A stretch of DNA of 64,000 nt from Salipiger thiooxidans (GCF_900102075.1 NZ_FNAV01000008.1:1-64000); one strand, 5' to 3'. Positions 40,481 to 48,732 are shown, numbered from the stretch's first letter. A program made the numbers and translations. Notes: generated by a model not told the origin, from the sequence alone.

Positions 40481-42025
40481 TCAGCCCTCGCGGGCCTCGT
40501 GGGTCGTGGCGCCGTCTCCCGCGGCGCGCGCGGCCCGTCGTCTGCGGATGATCTCGGCGCTCCAGACGCTCCAGATCAGGATCATCCCCGTCAGCGCCAT
40601 GATCACCGCGCTGATGGGGCGTTCGAAGAAGGTCAGGAATTCCCCCCGCGACAGCACCATGGCGCGGCGGAAATGCTCTTCCATGAGCGGGCCCAGCACG
40701 AAGCCCAGCAGCAGCGGCGCACCGGGGAAGCCGAAGATCCGCATCGCGTATCCCAGCGCCCCGAAGACCAGCACCATCCAGACGTTCAGCACCGTGAAGC
40801 CCGAGGTGTAGGCGCCGATGCAGATGAACATGAGCACCGCCGGATAGAGGATGTGGTAGGGGATGGTCAGCATCCGCACCCAGACCCCGATCAGCGGGAT
40901 GTTGAGCAGCAGCAGGATCAGGTTGCCGACCCAGAAGCTCATGATCAGGCCCCAGAAGAGCTCGGGCTGGGACGAAATCAGGTTCGGCCCCGGGGCCACG
41001 CCGTGGATCATCAGCACCCCCAGCATCAGCGCCATGGTGGCACTGCCGGGCACGCCCAGCGACAGGGTGGGGATGAAGGCGGTCTGGTCGGCGGCGTTGT
41101 TGGCGGATTCCGGCCCCATGATGCCCTCGATGGCGCCGTTACCGAAGCGCTCGGGCGTGCGCGAGACACGCTTCTCGATGGCATAGGACAGGAAGGCGGC
41201 GATCGACGGACCGGTGCCCGGCAGGGTGCCGAAGAACGACCCGATGGAGGCGCCGCGCAGCATCGGGAACCACGACCGGCGCATCTCGTCCCGCGACGGC
41301 TTGATGGCCTTGAGCCTGAGCGTCTCGGGGTCGATGTCGGCGGTGCGCACCCGGCGCACCGACATGATGATCTCCGCCACCCCGAAGACCCCCATGGCCA
41401 GCGCGATCAGGCTCACGCCCTCGAGCAGGCCCATGACGCCGAAGCTGAAGCGCACCGTGGCGCTCTGGCTGTCCATGCCCACGAGGCCGATGATGATGCC
41501 CAGCACCACCATCGACAGCCCCTTGACCGCCGAGCCCTCCGAGATCGTCGAGGCCGCGACCAGCCCCATCAGCATCAGCGCGAAATACTCCGCCGAGCCG
41601 AAGCGCAGCGCGTAGTCGGCGATCACCGGGGTGAAGAGCGTCAGCAGCACGATGCCGAAGGAGGCGCCGAAGAACGAGGCCACCGTGGTCATGAAGAGCG
41701 CCACGCCGCCCCGGCCCTGCCGTGCCATCGGGTAGCCGTCGAGGCAGGTCACCGCGTTGGCGGGCGTGCCGGGCAGGTTCAGGAGGATCGACGCGGTGGA
41801 ACCGCCGTAGGTCGTGCCATACCAGATCCCCGCCAGCATGATGAGCGCGGTGGTGGGCTCGAGATGGAAGGTCAGCGGGAACAGCATCGAGATCGCCGCC
41901 AGCACGCCGAGCCCGGGGATCACCCCCACCAGCGTGCCGAGGAAGGCGCCGAGAAAGCAGTAGAAGATGTTGGTGAGGCTGAGCGCGACGCTGAAGCCGA
42001 GACCGATGTTGGCAAGGAACTCCAT
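40481..42025 (-). CDS. tctA: Tripartite tricarboxylate transporter large permease TctA
   Basis: A 514-residue inner-membrane permease with about 12 helices. TctA hallmarks are GTLVGVIPGLGVLAAISMLFPLT, MLAGIWYGTTYGGSTASILLNLPGTPA near residue 65 and FFGTLPGTGPSIAAFLSYAIEKR near 255. A further one is GVPGSATMALMLGVLMIHGVAPGPNL near 325. It transports the TctC-bound organic anion by a cation gradient. The start shares one base with the tctB stop. Length and motifs are complete. Confidence 0.94.
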   Translation of the reverse strand: MEFLANIGLGFSVALSLTNIFYCFLGAFLGTLVGVIPGLGVLAAISMLFPLTFHLEPTTALIMLAGIWYGTTYGGSTASILLNLPGTPANAVTCLDGYPMARQGRGGVALFMTTVASFFGASFGIVLLTLFTPVIADYALRFGSAEYFALMLMGLVAASTISEGSAVKGLSMVVLGIIIGLVGMDSQSATVRFSFGVMGLLEGVSLIALAMGVFGVAEIIMSVRRVRTADIDPETLRLKAIKPSRDEMRRSWFPMLRGASIGSFFGTLPGTGPSIAAFLSYAIEKRVSRTPERFGNGAIEGIMGPESANNAADQTAFIPTLSLGVPGSATMALMLGVLMIHGVAPGPNLISSQPELFWGLIMSFWVGNLILLLLNIPLIGVWVRMLTIPYHILYPAVLMFICIGAYTSGFTVLNVWMVLVFGALGYAMRIFGFPGAPLLLGFVLGPLMEEHFRRAMVLSRGEFLTFFERPISAVIMALTGMILIWSVWSAEIIRRRRAARAAGDGATTHEAREG

Positions 42026-42474
42026 CAGAACGGCCACCGCACCAGCGAGATCGGCAGCCCGAGCCCGACGACGAAGACCAGCGGCGCCATCAGGCACAGC
42101 GCCAGCGTCAGCAGCGCGAGGCTGACCGGCTGCACCCGCAGCTCGGCCAGCGACGAGATCACCGTGATCGCAAGGATCGCCGGCACCAACCCGAAGGGCA
42201 CGATGACCAGCGCAAAGGCGGCGATGCCGCCCAGCACGAAGAGCGGCGAGAAGATGCGGATGTCCGGGCGGCTGCCGGGACGGCGCAGCGCCTGCAGCGA
42301 CAGCAGCACCCCGAGCCCGGCCAGCAGCACCCCGAGGATGGCGGGGAACATCCCCGGCCCCATCCTCTGCAGCGTGCCAAGCGGATACTGGCTGATCGAG
42401 ACGTAGCTGACCGCGGCGCCCGTGAGCACCAGACCAAGCCCTCCGACCAGATCGGTGTAATCGATCCTTGTCAT
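42025..42474 (-). CDS. tctB: Tripartite tricarboxylate transporter small permease TctB
   Basis: A 149-residue inner-membrane protein with four predicted helices (about residues 8-28, 40-62, 78-105 and 118-142). The N-terminal pattern is DLVGGLGLVLTGAAVSYVSISQYPLGTLQRMGPGMFP, typical of TctB. It is the first gene of the long minus-strand operon. The upstream 370-bp region is unusually AT-rich in part and probably holds the operon promoter. ATG 42474 is preceded by GGGGAA; the longer frame to 42552 has no start signal. Confidence 0.9.
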   Translation of the reverse strand: MTRIDYTDLVGGLGLVLTGAAVSYVSISQYPLGTLQRMGPGMFPAILGVLLAGLGVLLSLQALRRPGSRPDIRIFSPLFVLGGIAAFALVIVPFGLVPAILAITVISSLAELRVQPVSLALLTLALCLMAPLVFVVGLGLPISLVRWPF

Positions 42475-42844
42475 TGCGATTCCCCTCCCGTTGCGGCCGT
42501 CCTCCCGGCCCCCGTTGCCGGCCGTATCCCGGCGCAGCCGAAGGGCGCGCATCGCAAGATCGAAAACCGTTGCCCTATAAAACCTGTAAATATACCTTTA
42601 TGTCAAATATCCATTGCGCCAAAGGGCAATATATCTTACCTCGGAAAATATCCGCTTTTTATCAAAGCCATGCCGGAAATACGACGGAGATGCGGCGGGA
42701 CTTCAGGCGTTTCACCTGCCTCCCCCAGGACACCTACCGTGGCGAGGCCGTCCTTCCGAGCCCCCAATTCCCCGTCTTGAATCATTTTTATAGCTCATTA
42801 TGGTCAGAACCCGAGAGACCGCCTGTCGCGGTGACGAGGATCCC
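42475..42844. other. AT-rich divergent intergenic region between tctB and the AbrB-family gene
   Basis: 370 bases without a gene. An AT-rich block (about 42570-42665) includes CTATAAAACC at 42575-42584, similar to the candidate GntR half-sites. TTGCCC (42570-42575) can pair with GGGCAA (42623-42628). A second AT-rich patch (TTTTTATAGCTCATTATGG, about 42786-42803) lies just before the AbrB-family gene. I see no RNA gene and no intrinsic terminator. It presumably carries the promoters of both divergent units. Confidence 0.4.
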
Positions 42845-43909
42845 ATGCGCAAACACCTGCCGCTCCTGACGCTCTACGTCGTCGCCGCGCTCGCGGGGGT
42901 CCTGTTCAGCCGCGTCGGCACGCCGCTGCCGTGGATGATCGGGCCGCTGGTGATCACCGGAGCGCTGAGCGCCTCGGGGCTCGTCACCGTCGCCGTTCCC
43001 ATCCGCACCCGGCCCATCGGGCAGGTGACCATCGCGACCTTCGTGGGCGCGCATTTCACCCCCGACGCGCTGCATTCGCTGCTGCAGACCGCGCCGATGC
43101 TGCTGACGGTGAGCCTCTTCATCCTCGTCGCCGCCATTCTCGTGGCGCAGATCCAGCGCCGGGTCTACGGCACCAGCACAGTGACGGCGCTGCTGTCGGT
43201 GACGCCCACCTCGCCGGTCGAGGCCGGGGTGCTGGCCGAGCACATGGGCGTCAATCCCGGGCCCGTCGTGCTGGCCCAGACCGCGCGCATCGCGCTGGTG
43301 GTGACGGTGGTGCCGTTCCTGCTGCAGCTCGGCGCACCCCCCGGGGCCGCGCCGCTCGCGCCTGTGCTGCATCACGGCAGTCTGCCGGGGCTCGCGGTGA
43401 CGCTGGGCGGCGCGCTGCTCGGGCCGGTGCTGTTCCGGCTGCTGCGCTTCTCCAACCCGTTCTTCCTCGGCCCGCTGTTCCTTGCGGCGCTGTTCTCGTC
43501 CGTGGGCCTGCCAAGCTACGAGATCCCGGGCCCGCTGCTCGCCATCGCGCAGATCGTGCTCGGCACGTGGCTGGGCTCAAGCTTCCGCCGCGAGCTTCTG
43601 GAACAGCGCGGCGCGCTGATCGGCTCGGTACTGCTGTCCTCGTCACTGCTGCTCGGCGCCTGCGTGCTGGGCGCCTGGGGAATCTCGGCGCTGTTCGGCG
43701 CCCCCTTCCCGACGGTGATGCTGGGCATCGCGCCGGGCGGTGTGACCGAGATGGCGCTGACCGCGGGCGTGCTCGGGCAGGACGTGGCGCTGGTCACCGC
43801 CATGCACCTCACCCGGATCTTCGTCATCATGCCCAACCTCGGCTGGATCGCGCGCGTGACCCACCGGCTCGACGGGGCCCGGCGCGGGCGCCCCGAGCCC
43901 GGAGAATGA
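42845..43909 (+). CDS. AbrB-family membrane protein (putative transporter)
   Basis: A 354-residue inner-membrane protein made of two repeated membrane AbrB-duplication domains (about residues 10-160 and 185-345). There are about nine to eleven helices with the repeated pattern PLPWMIGPLVITG and FPTVMLGIAPGGVTEMALTAGVLGQDVALVTAMHLTRIF. E. coli AbrB affects aidB expression, but the molecular function of the family is unproven. ATG 42845 has GAGGA upstream; an earlier ATG at 42800 lacks one. It is divergent from the TTT operon and followed by a truncated CoA-transferase. Confidence 0.85.
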   Translation: MRKHLPLLTLYVVAALAGVLFSRVGTPLPWMIGPLVITGALSASGLVTVAVPIRTRPIGQVTIATFVGAHFTPDALHSLLQTAPMLLTVSLFILVAAILVAQIQRRVYGTSTVTALLSVTPTSPVEAGVLAEHMGVNPGPVVLAQTARIALVVTVVPFLLQLGAPPGAAPLAPVLHHGSLPGLAVTLGGALLGPVLFRLLRFSNPFFLGPLFLAALFSSVGLPSYEIPGPLLAIAQIVLGTWLGSSFRRELLEQRGALIGSVLLSSSLLLGACVLGAWGISALFGAPFPTVMLGIAPGGVTEMALTAGVLGQDVALVTAMHLTRIFVIMPNLGWIARVTHRLDGARRGRPEPGE

Positions 43910-43932
43910 CGCCCACGACACGGAGTCCCGCC

Positions 43933-44070
43933 ATGCCCAGAGCCTTCGACGGCCTGCGCGTCATCGACGCCCCCCACGTGCTTGCCGGGACCTTTGCCGC
44001 GTATCAGCTCGCGGTGCCGGGCGCCGAGGTCATCAAGATCGACCGCCCCGACGACCCCGGCCAGGTGCGC
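43933..44070 (+). pseudogene. CaiB/BaiF CoA-transferase, N-terminal remnant
   Basis: Only ~46 residues of a class III CoA-transferase remain: FDGLRVIDAPHVLAGTFAAY and GAEVIKIDRPDDPG, the family N-terminus. At about 44070 the sequence switches to the antisense of a sugar ABC ATPase gene, and the open frame runs on without similarity to 44325. Start and ribosome binding site look original. A deletion joined this gene head to head with the next remnant. Confidence 0.75.
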
Positions 44071-44330
44071 CGGCGGGTCAGCACGACCTTCTGCTGGTTT
44101 CCGCCCGAAAGCGCGGTCACCGGCGCATCGAGCGACGACGCCTTGAGGCGCACCTGCCTCGAGATGCCCGTGATCGGCTCGAGCGCCTTGGCGCTGCTGA
44201 AGCAACCGCGGCTCGAGACCTTCTGCGGCACGCAGAGCACCGCGCTCTCGAGGATGGTCTGCATCAGCGGCAGCGCCTCTTGCTTGCGGTCCCCGGGCGC
44301 AAGGCCAATGGGCACGATGAAATGAGCGTA
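44070..44330 (-). pseudogene. Sugar ABC transporter ATPase (RbsA/MglA type), internal remnant
   Basis: The minus strand encodes about 80 residues matching the second nucleotide-binding half of an RbsA-type ATPase: IGLAPGDRKQEALPLMQ, then ISRQVRLKASSLD, then the ABC signature LSGGNQQKVVL. The Walker A region upstream and the Walker B region downstream are both missing. The end is fused at about 44070 to the reverse complement of a CoA-transferase N-terminus. It cannot make a functional ATPase. Confidence 0.75.
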
Positions 44331-44556
44331 GGGGATCGAGACCACCTTCACCGGGTCGTGGCCTCGCCCGCGCACCGCAGCCGCAGGCCCCGTTGCGCGC
44401 GGCAAGCGGGCAAGTGGCTGAGCCCATGGGGAAATTTCCCAGGGACTCATATTCCGACTGAAAGAGTCAAATTTAAAACCTGACAATTGCTGTCAACTAT
44501 ATGGTTTCATTGGATTTTTTGTTGACGCCGCCGCGGTTTGCAGGTACTTCATCCTC

Positions 44557-44676
44557 AACAGCGACGCATCTATCGACCTAGCAAGGCAGCAACCCAGCTT
44601 TTCGCCAGGCAGCCACCCAGCAAGGCAGACAGACAGCGCAGCCAACGGACGAGGCGGATCCACGATCCGCCTTTTT
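44557..44676 (+). ncRNA. Candidate small RNA of ~120 nt
   Basis: In a 516-base stretch without a credible protein gene (44402-44917), a promoter-like TTGACG (44522-44527), 17-base spacer and TACTTC (44545-44550) precede a sequence ending in a strong intrinsic terminator at 44652-44676. The transcribed part contains a twice-repeated AGCAAGGCAG and two ACCCAGC copies, possible single-stranded seed elements. No ribosome binding site with a credible frame is seen. I recognise no known family, so this is a structural prediction only. Confidence 0.35.
44652..44676 (+). terminator. Intrinsic terminator
   Basis: AGGCGGATC pairs perfectly with GATCCGCCT across a 3-base loop (CAC) and runs into TTTTT. 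This is a textbook intrinsic terminator. No protein gene on the plus strand ends just before it, so it probably ends a non-coding transcript. Confidence 0.85.
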
Positions 44677-44917
44677 CCGTTTCCGGGACCCAAGTCCGGC
44701 CCGCCGCACGATCCCGCCGGAACTCCGGGCAGGATGCCACCTGAGCCGACAGGACGACGGTCTCCGAGGATGACCGCCCCCGGACCAGACGCCCGCCTCT
44801 CGAAGTACGCCACGAATTGCTGTTTAATGCCAGTTCCAGCCGACCGGACGGCGCCCCCCCGGAGCACCCCGCATGGCCCCCATAGAGTCCGGTCCCCCTC
44901 TCCGGGACCGTCAGCGC

Positions 44918-45847
44918 ATGACCGAGCCCCGCACCCCCCGCCGCACCGCGACCGCGCTGGCGCTGGTGGCGGCGGTGCTGATGGCCTGCACCGACCGGTC
45001 CGCGCCGGATCCGGAGGCGGTGGCCGACGGGCAGGACTGGAAATTCGCCGAGGAAGTGCCCGACGCCTACCGCGAGGCGTCGCTCAACATCGCCGACGGC
45101 GGGCTCTACAGCATCAACCCCGACGGCACCAACGACGCCCCCCTCACGGCCGGGGAGGCGCGCAAAAGGCTCACCGGGGAACGGCACCTGATCCTCGTGC
45201 ATGGCACGCTCTACGATCCGGTCGAGACCGGCTTTGCCAACCCCCATCTCACCATCTACCAGGTCGCGCGCCAGCAGGTCTCGGGGCGGGTGGCGCTGGC
45301 GGGCATCGGCTGGCGCTCGGGCGGGCACGGCATCGGGGGCTATCTCGACGCCTGGAAGGACGGGCGCGGCGGGCCCTACGGGCTGGCCTCCGAAAACGCC
45401 ATCGAGGCGGCGAGGCTCTTGGCCGAGGCCCTGCCGCCGCCGCCCGCCAGCTACGATTTCATCTGCCACAGCATCGGCTGCGACATCGTCCGCCGGCTGC
45501 TGCAGTCGGACGCGGTGCGCCCCGGCCACGTGCTGATGCTGAGCCCCGACACCGACTACGCCGAGATGGCCCGCTGGGCCGAGCGGACCGGCACGCCGGT
45601 GCTTCAGGTCACCGCCTCGACCGACGGCGTGCTCGGCTTCGGGCAATACGCCGAGCGCAACAGGGCCTTCGCCCCGCCACGCGAGCAGGGGCCGTACCGG
45701 TCGCTGCTGGTGGACGTGGCGCACTACGTCCCCGACCGCTCGCACTGGAGCCTCAACTACTGGAACCCGCGCCGCTACCTCGACCACATGGCGCCGCTCG
45801 AGATCCCGGCGCTGTGGAAGAGCTACCTCGCCTTCCTCGCGTTGTGA
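44918..45847 (+). CDS. Predicted lipoprotein with alpha/beta hydrolase fold
   Basis: A 309-residue protein. Residues 1-27 look like a lipoprotein signal (ALALVAAVLMAC-TD), with Met at -2 of the lipobox, which is unusual but tolerated. The hydrolase-like core has LILVHGTLYDP near residue 90, the elbow YDFICHSIGCDIVRRLL near 185 (Ser in HSIG) and LMLSPDTDYAEMA near 208. A possible His lies in DVAHYVPDRSHW near 280. It probably acts as an esterase or lipase at the cell envelope, or in protein interactions. The start is ATG 44918; a longer frame from 44873 would disrupt the signal peptide. Confidence 0.75.
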   Translation: MTEPRTPRRTATALALVAAVLMACTDRSAPDPEAVADGQDWKFAEEVPDAYREASLNIADGGLYSINPDGTNDAPLTAGEARKRLTGERHLILVHGTLYDPVETGFANPHLTIYQVARQQVSGRVALAGIGWRSGGHGIGGYLDAWKDGRGGPYGLASENAIEAARLLAEALPPPPASYDFICHSIGCDIVRRLLQSDAVRPGHVLMLSPDTDYAEMARWAERTGTPVLQVTASTDGVLGFGQYAERNRAFAPPREQGPYRSLLVDVAHYVPDRSHWSLNYWNPRRYLDHMAPLEIPALWKSYLAFLAL

Positions 45848-45877
45848 CGGGCGGGCATGGACCCGCCCGCCGCCGCG

Positions 45878-46696
45878 TCAGCGCGCCAGTCCCATGGCCG
45901 CCAGACGCTGTGCCGAGGGCAGGATCTGCGCCTTGTCGCGCAGCTCGAGGATGAGCCGCGCGCGGCCGTCGAGCGGCGCCACCGCATCGAAGACCGAGGC
46001 CCAGTTGATGGTGCCGAGCCCGATGCCCCAGTGCCGGTCGGCGTAGCCGTCCGCATCCTGCAGGTGCACGTGGCGCAGCCGCTCGCCGGCGCGGCGGATG
46101 TAGTAGTCGACCGGCGCAGCGCCATGGGTGCCGTGGGCATAGTGTGCGTGGCCGGTGTCGACCGATACCGCCACCGCGTCGCTCGAGAAGCTGTCGGCGA
46201 GCAGGCAGCGCGCATCGGTGTCCTTGTCCTCGATGTTCTCGATCACGAGGGTCACGCCCAGATCCTCGGCGCGGGTCACCGCCGGGGCGAGGGTCTCGTG
46301 CACCAGCGCCACCACCCGGTCGCGGGCGTCGGCGTAATTGTCGAGGTTGTTGTAATCCCACGTGGTGTAGGGGCTGTGGATCACCATCTGCGTGGCCCCC
46401 AGCGCCTCGCAGACCTCGAGCCCCTGCAGCAGGCGCTTCGTGACGATGGCGCGGATCTCGAAATCGAGGTTCGCAAGGCTCAGCCCCCAGAACGGCCCGT
46501 GGATCCCCAGCCGCCCCTCGTAGCCGTCGAGCAGCGCCCGGGCGCGGGCCACCAGCGGCTGCCAGTCGCCGCTGAGCACCTCGGCGGTGGTGAAATCCTG
46601 CAGCTCGAGGTCGCGCTGGTCGGCGAGCACCCAGTCGCGCAGCGTGTCGAGCGTGTCGAGCGGCATCGCCGCTCCGAGAAGGGGGAGAGAGGTCAT
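45878..46696 (-). CDS. Sugar phosphate isomerase/epimerase (AP endonuclease 2-fold) family
   Basis: A 272-residue TIM-barrel protein of the xylose isomerase-like superfamily. Metal-site candidates are the Glu in LVIENIEDKD (about 148), the Asp and His in SVDTGHAHYAHG (about 178) and the His-rich HVHLQDADG (about 207). These enzymes isomerise or epimerise sugars and sugar phosphates or dehydrate inositol derivatives. It is divergent from the dipeptide-type ABC operon that ends with a glycerophosphodiesterase, so it may act on a polyol or sugar released there. Start ATG 46696; no closer function can be assigned. Confidence 0.85.
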   Translation of the reverse strand: MTSLPLLGAAMPLDTLDTLRDWVLADQRDLELQDFTTAEVLSGDWQPLVARARALLDGYEGRLGIHGPFWGLSLANLDFEIRAIVTKRLLQGLEVCEALGATQMVIHSPYTTWDYNNLDNYADARDRVVALVHETLAPAVTRAEDLGVTLVIENIEDKDTDARCLLADSFSSDAVAVSVDTGHAHYAHGTHGAAPVDYYIRRAGERLRHVHLQDADGYADRHWGIGLGTINWASVFDAVAPLDGRARLILELRDKAQILPSAQRLAAMGLAR

Positions 46697-46792
46697 GTCG
46701 GCTGTCCTGAAGAGTCAATGTGTCCGTTGCCCGCTCGGCAGGCAACGCCGCCCCGCTCTAGGCAGGCCGCATGACGCGTTCATGACGGACAC

Positions 46793-46823
46793 GAGCAATT
46801 GTCGGCCACCTGAGCAATTGTCG
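46793..46823 (+). promoter_or_regulatory. Two direct repeats upstream of the first dipeptide ABC operon
   Basis: GAGCAATTGTCG occurs at 46793-46804 and again at 46812-46823, 19 bases apart, in the 267-base region between the divergent isomerase gene and the binding-protein gene. The core AGCAATTGTC also occurs inverted at 44482-44491, within TGACAATTGCTGTCA. The copies look like regulator binding sites. The rest of this region holds nothing else I can identify. Confidence 0.5.
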
Positions 46824-46963
46824 CATTAGCGTCGTCAAACGGTCGCTCAGCTGTCGTGAAGCGTCGCTTTATGGCCTTCATCGCGGATGCCGCCCCACCC
46901 TTTTGCATCCGTCGAGCCAGGATCACCACCCCGGTATCGGACCGGGACGACAGGAGACATGAC

Positions 46964-48607
46964 ATGATCATACTCAACCGCCGCCACGCGCTTGGCCTGA
47001 TCGCCGCAGGCACCGGCAGCGTCGCGATGCCCGGGCTGCTGCGCGCCCAGGGCGCCCGCCCCTCGATCACCATCGCCGTTCAGAAGATCACCAACAACAA
47101 CACGCTCGATCCGTGGAACGAGCAATCCAATGTCGGCGAGCGCGTCTTCTTCCCGAACCTCTGGGAAAGCCTCATCGGCCGCGACTGGATGGGCACCCAG
47201 GGCCCCGTCCCCTCGCTTGCCACGGACTGGAAACGCCTCGATGACAGGACCATGGAGCTGAAGCTTCGCGAGGGCGTCAGGTTCCACAACGGCGACGAGA
47301 TGACCGCCGAGGACGTGGCCTTCTCGTTCTCGCCCGAGCGTGTCTTCGCCGATACCCAGCCGGTCGGAGGCAAGACCATCTTCGCCGAGGACTACAAGCC
47401 CGCCACCGCCAAGGACCTGCCGCCGAACGTGCCCGGCATCGGCCGCCGCCTGTGGCCGGCGCTCGAGGGCGTCGAGATCGTCGACAAGTACACCGTACGC
47501 TTCCACAACGCGACGCCGGACGTGACGATGGAAGGCCGCCTTTATTCCTTCGGCAGCCAGATCGCCAGCCGCCGCGCCTGGGACGAGGCCGCCTCCTACG
47601 CCGAGTGGGCCGCCAAGCCCGTCACCACCGGCGCCTACATGGTCGAGGAACACCGCCCCGACGTTTCGCTGACCCTCGTCGCCTTCGACGACCACTGGGA
47701 AGGCCGCCCGCCGCTCGAGCGCATCACCTTCGTCGAGGTCCCCGAGGTCTCGAGCCGGGTCAACGGCCTGCTCTCGGGCGAATACGACTTCGCCTGCGAC
47801 CTGCCGCCGGACCAGATCGGCAACGTGCAGGGCCAGAGCGGTTTCGAGGTCCAGAGCTCGACCATCTGGAACCACCGCATCTCGGTGTTCAACACCCAGA
47901 ACGACATGCTCGCCGATCCGCTGGTGCGCCGCGCCATGACCCATTCGATCGACCGCGACGCCATCGTGCAGGCGCTCTGGGGCGGCATGACCAATGTCCC
48001 CGCCGGTCTGCAGTTCGAGAGCTTCCGCGCCTCGAACATGTTCGTCGAGGGTTGGGCCGCGCCCGAGTTCAACCCCGAGCTCGCCCGCGACCTGCTCAAG
48101 CAGGCCAACTACAAGGGCGACCCGATCCCCTATCGCCTGCTCAACAACTACTACACCAACCAGGTCTCGAACGGTCAGATCATGGTCGAGATGTGGAAGC
48201 AGGTCGGTCTCAACGTGCAGATCGAGATGAAGGAGAACTGGGGCCAGATCCACGACCCCGAGGGCATCAAGGGCGTGCGCGACTGGTCGGCCTCGAACAC
48301 CATCAACGACCCGATCACCCCGATGGTGGTGCAGTTCGGCCCCAACGGCGAAGTCCAGCAGAAGAAGGACTGGTCCAACGCCGAGCTCAACGAGCTGTCC
48401 GTCGTGATGGAGACCTCGACCGACCAGGCCAAGCGCAAGCAGGCGATCACGCGGATGCTCGAGATCGCCGAGCGCGAGGATCCGGCCTACCAGGTGCTGC
48501 ACCAGAACGCCGTCTTCACCGGCATGCGCTCGGACCTGAACTGGAAGGCCGCCCCCGCCTTCGCGATGGATTTCCGCGCCTCGAACTGGAACGCCTCGCA
48601 GGGGTAA
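46964..48607 (+). CDS. ABC transporter substrate-binding protein, dipeptide/oligopeptide (SBP_bac_5) family
   Basis: A 547-residue periplasmic binding protein of the DppA/OppA family. The N-terminus LNRRHALGLIAAGTGSVAMPGLLRAQG resembles a twin-arginine signal. Family landmarks are LREGVRFHNGDEMTAEDVAFSFS near residue 95, the PVTTGAYMVEEH block near 225, DPLVRRAMTHSIDRDAIV near 322 and a C-terminal YQVLHQNAVFTGMRSDLNW. It captures the substrate for the OppDFBC components encoded downstream. The substrate is not necessarily a peptide, because the operon ends with a glycerophosphodiesterase. ATG 46964 follows CAGGAG. Confidence 0.92.
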   Translation: MIILNRRHALGLIAAGTGSVAMPGLLRAQGARPSITIAVQKITNNNTLDPWNEQSNVGERVFFPNLWESLIGRDWMGTQGPVPSLATDWKRLDDRTMELKLREGVRFHNGDEMTAEDVAFSFSPERVFADTQPVGGKTIFAEDYKPATAKDLPPNVPGIGRRLWPALEGVEIVDKYTVRFHNATPDVTMEGRLYSFGSQIASRRAWDEAASYAEWAAKPVTTGAYMVEEHRPDVSLTLVAFDDHWEGRPPLERITFVEVPEVSSRVNGLLSGEYDFACDLPPDQIGNVQGQSGFEVQSSTIWNHRISVFNTQNDMLADPLVRRAMTHSIDRDAIVQALWGGMTNVPAGLQFESFRASNMFVEGWAAPEFNPELARDLLKQANYKGDPIPYRLLNNYYTNQVSNGQIMVEMWKQVGLNVQIEMKENWGQIHDPEGIKGVRDWSASNTINDPITPMVVQFGPNGEVQQKKDWSNAELNELSVVMETSTDQAKRKQAITRMLEIAEREDPAYQVLHQNAVFTGMRSDLNWKAAPAFAMDFRASNWNASQG

Positions 48608-48625
48608 GCCCCGCCTGACGCACAC

Positions 48626-48658
48626 CCCGGCGGATCCGCGCGATCCGCCGGGAATTTT
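48626..48658 (+). terminator. Stem-loop between binding-protein and ATPase genes (attenuator-like)
   Basis: CCCGGCGGATC (48626-48636) pairs perfectly with GATCCGCCGGG (48642-48652), followed by AATTTT. It has the form of an intrinsic terminator inside the operon. It would lower expression of the downstream transport genes relative to the binding protein, or stabilise the upstream message. Confidence 0.7.
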
Positions 48659-48732
48659 CGTTGCGGCCCGTTGTTGCCGGCCCGCCCGGTGGCGCCGGAC
48701 AGACCGCGACCAGCCCAACAACAGGAGATGTC

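Noticed and set aside
42800-42844. Upstream ATG at 42800 as the start of the AbrB-family gene.
   Set aside because: The 15 extra residues are polar and precede the first helix awkwardly. GAGGA sits correctly before ATG 42845.
44429-44440. Perfect palindrome GGGAAATTTCCC.
   Set aside because: It has no neighbouring copy and lies next to a gene remnant. Alone it does not support an operator or attachment-site call.
44579-44636. AGCAAGGCAG and ACCCAGC repeats, considered as a short tandem array or CRISPR-like repeat.
   Set aside because: Only two imperfect copies without regular spacers. They are better treated as part of the candidate RNA.
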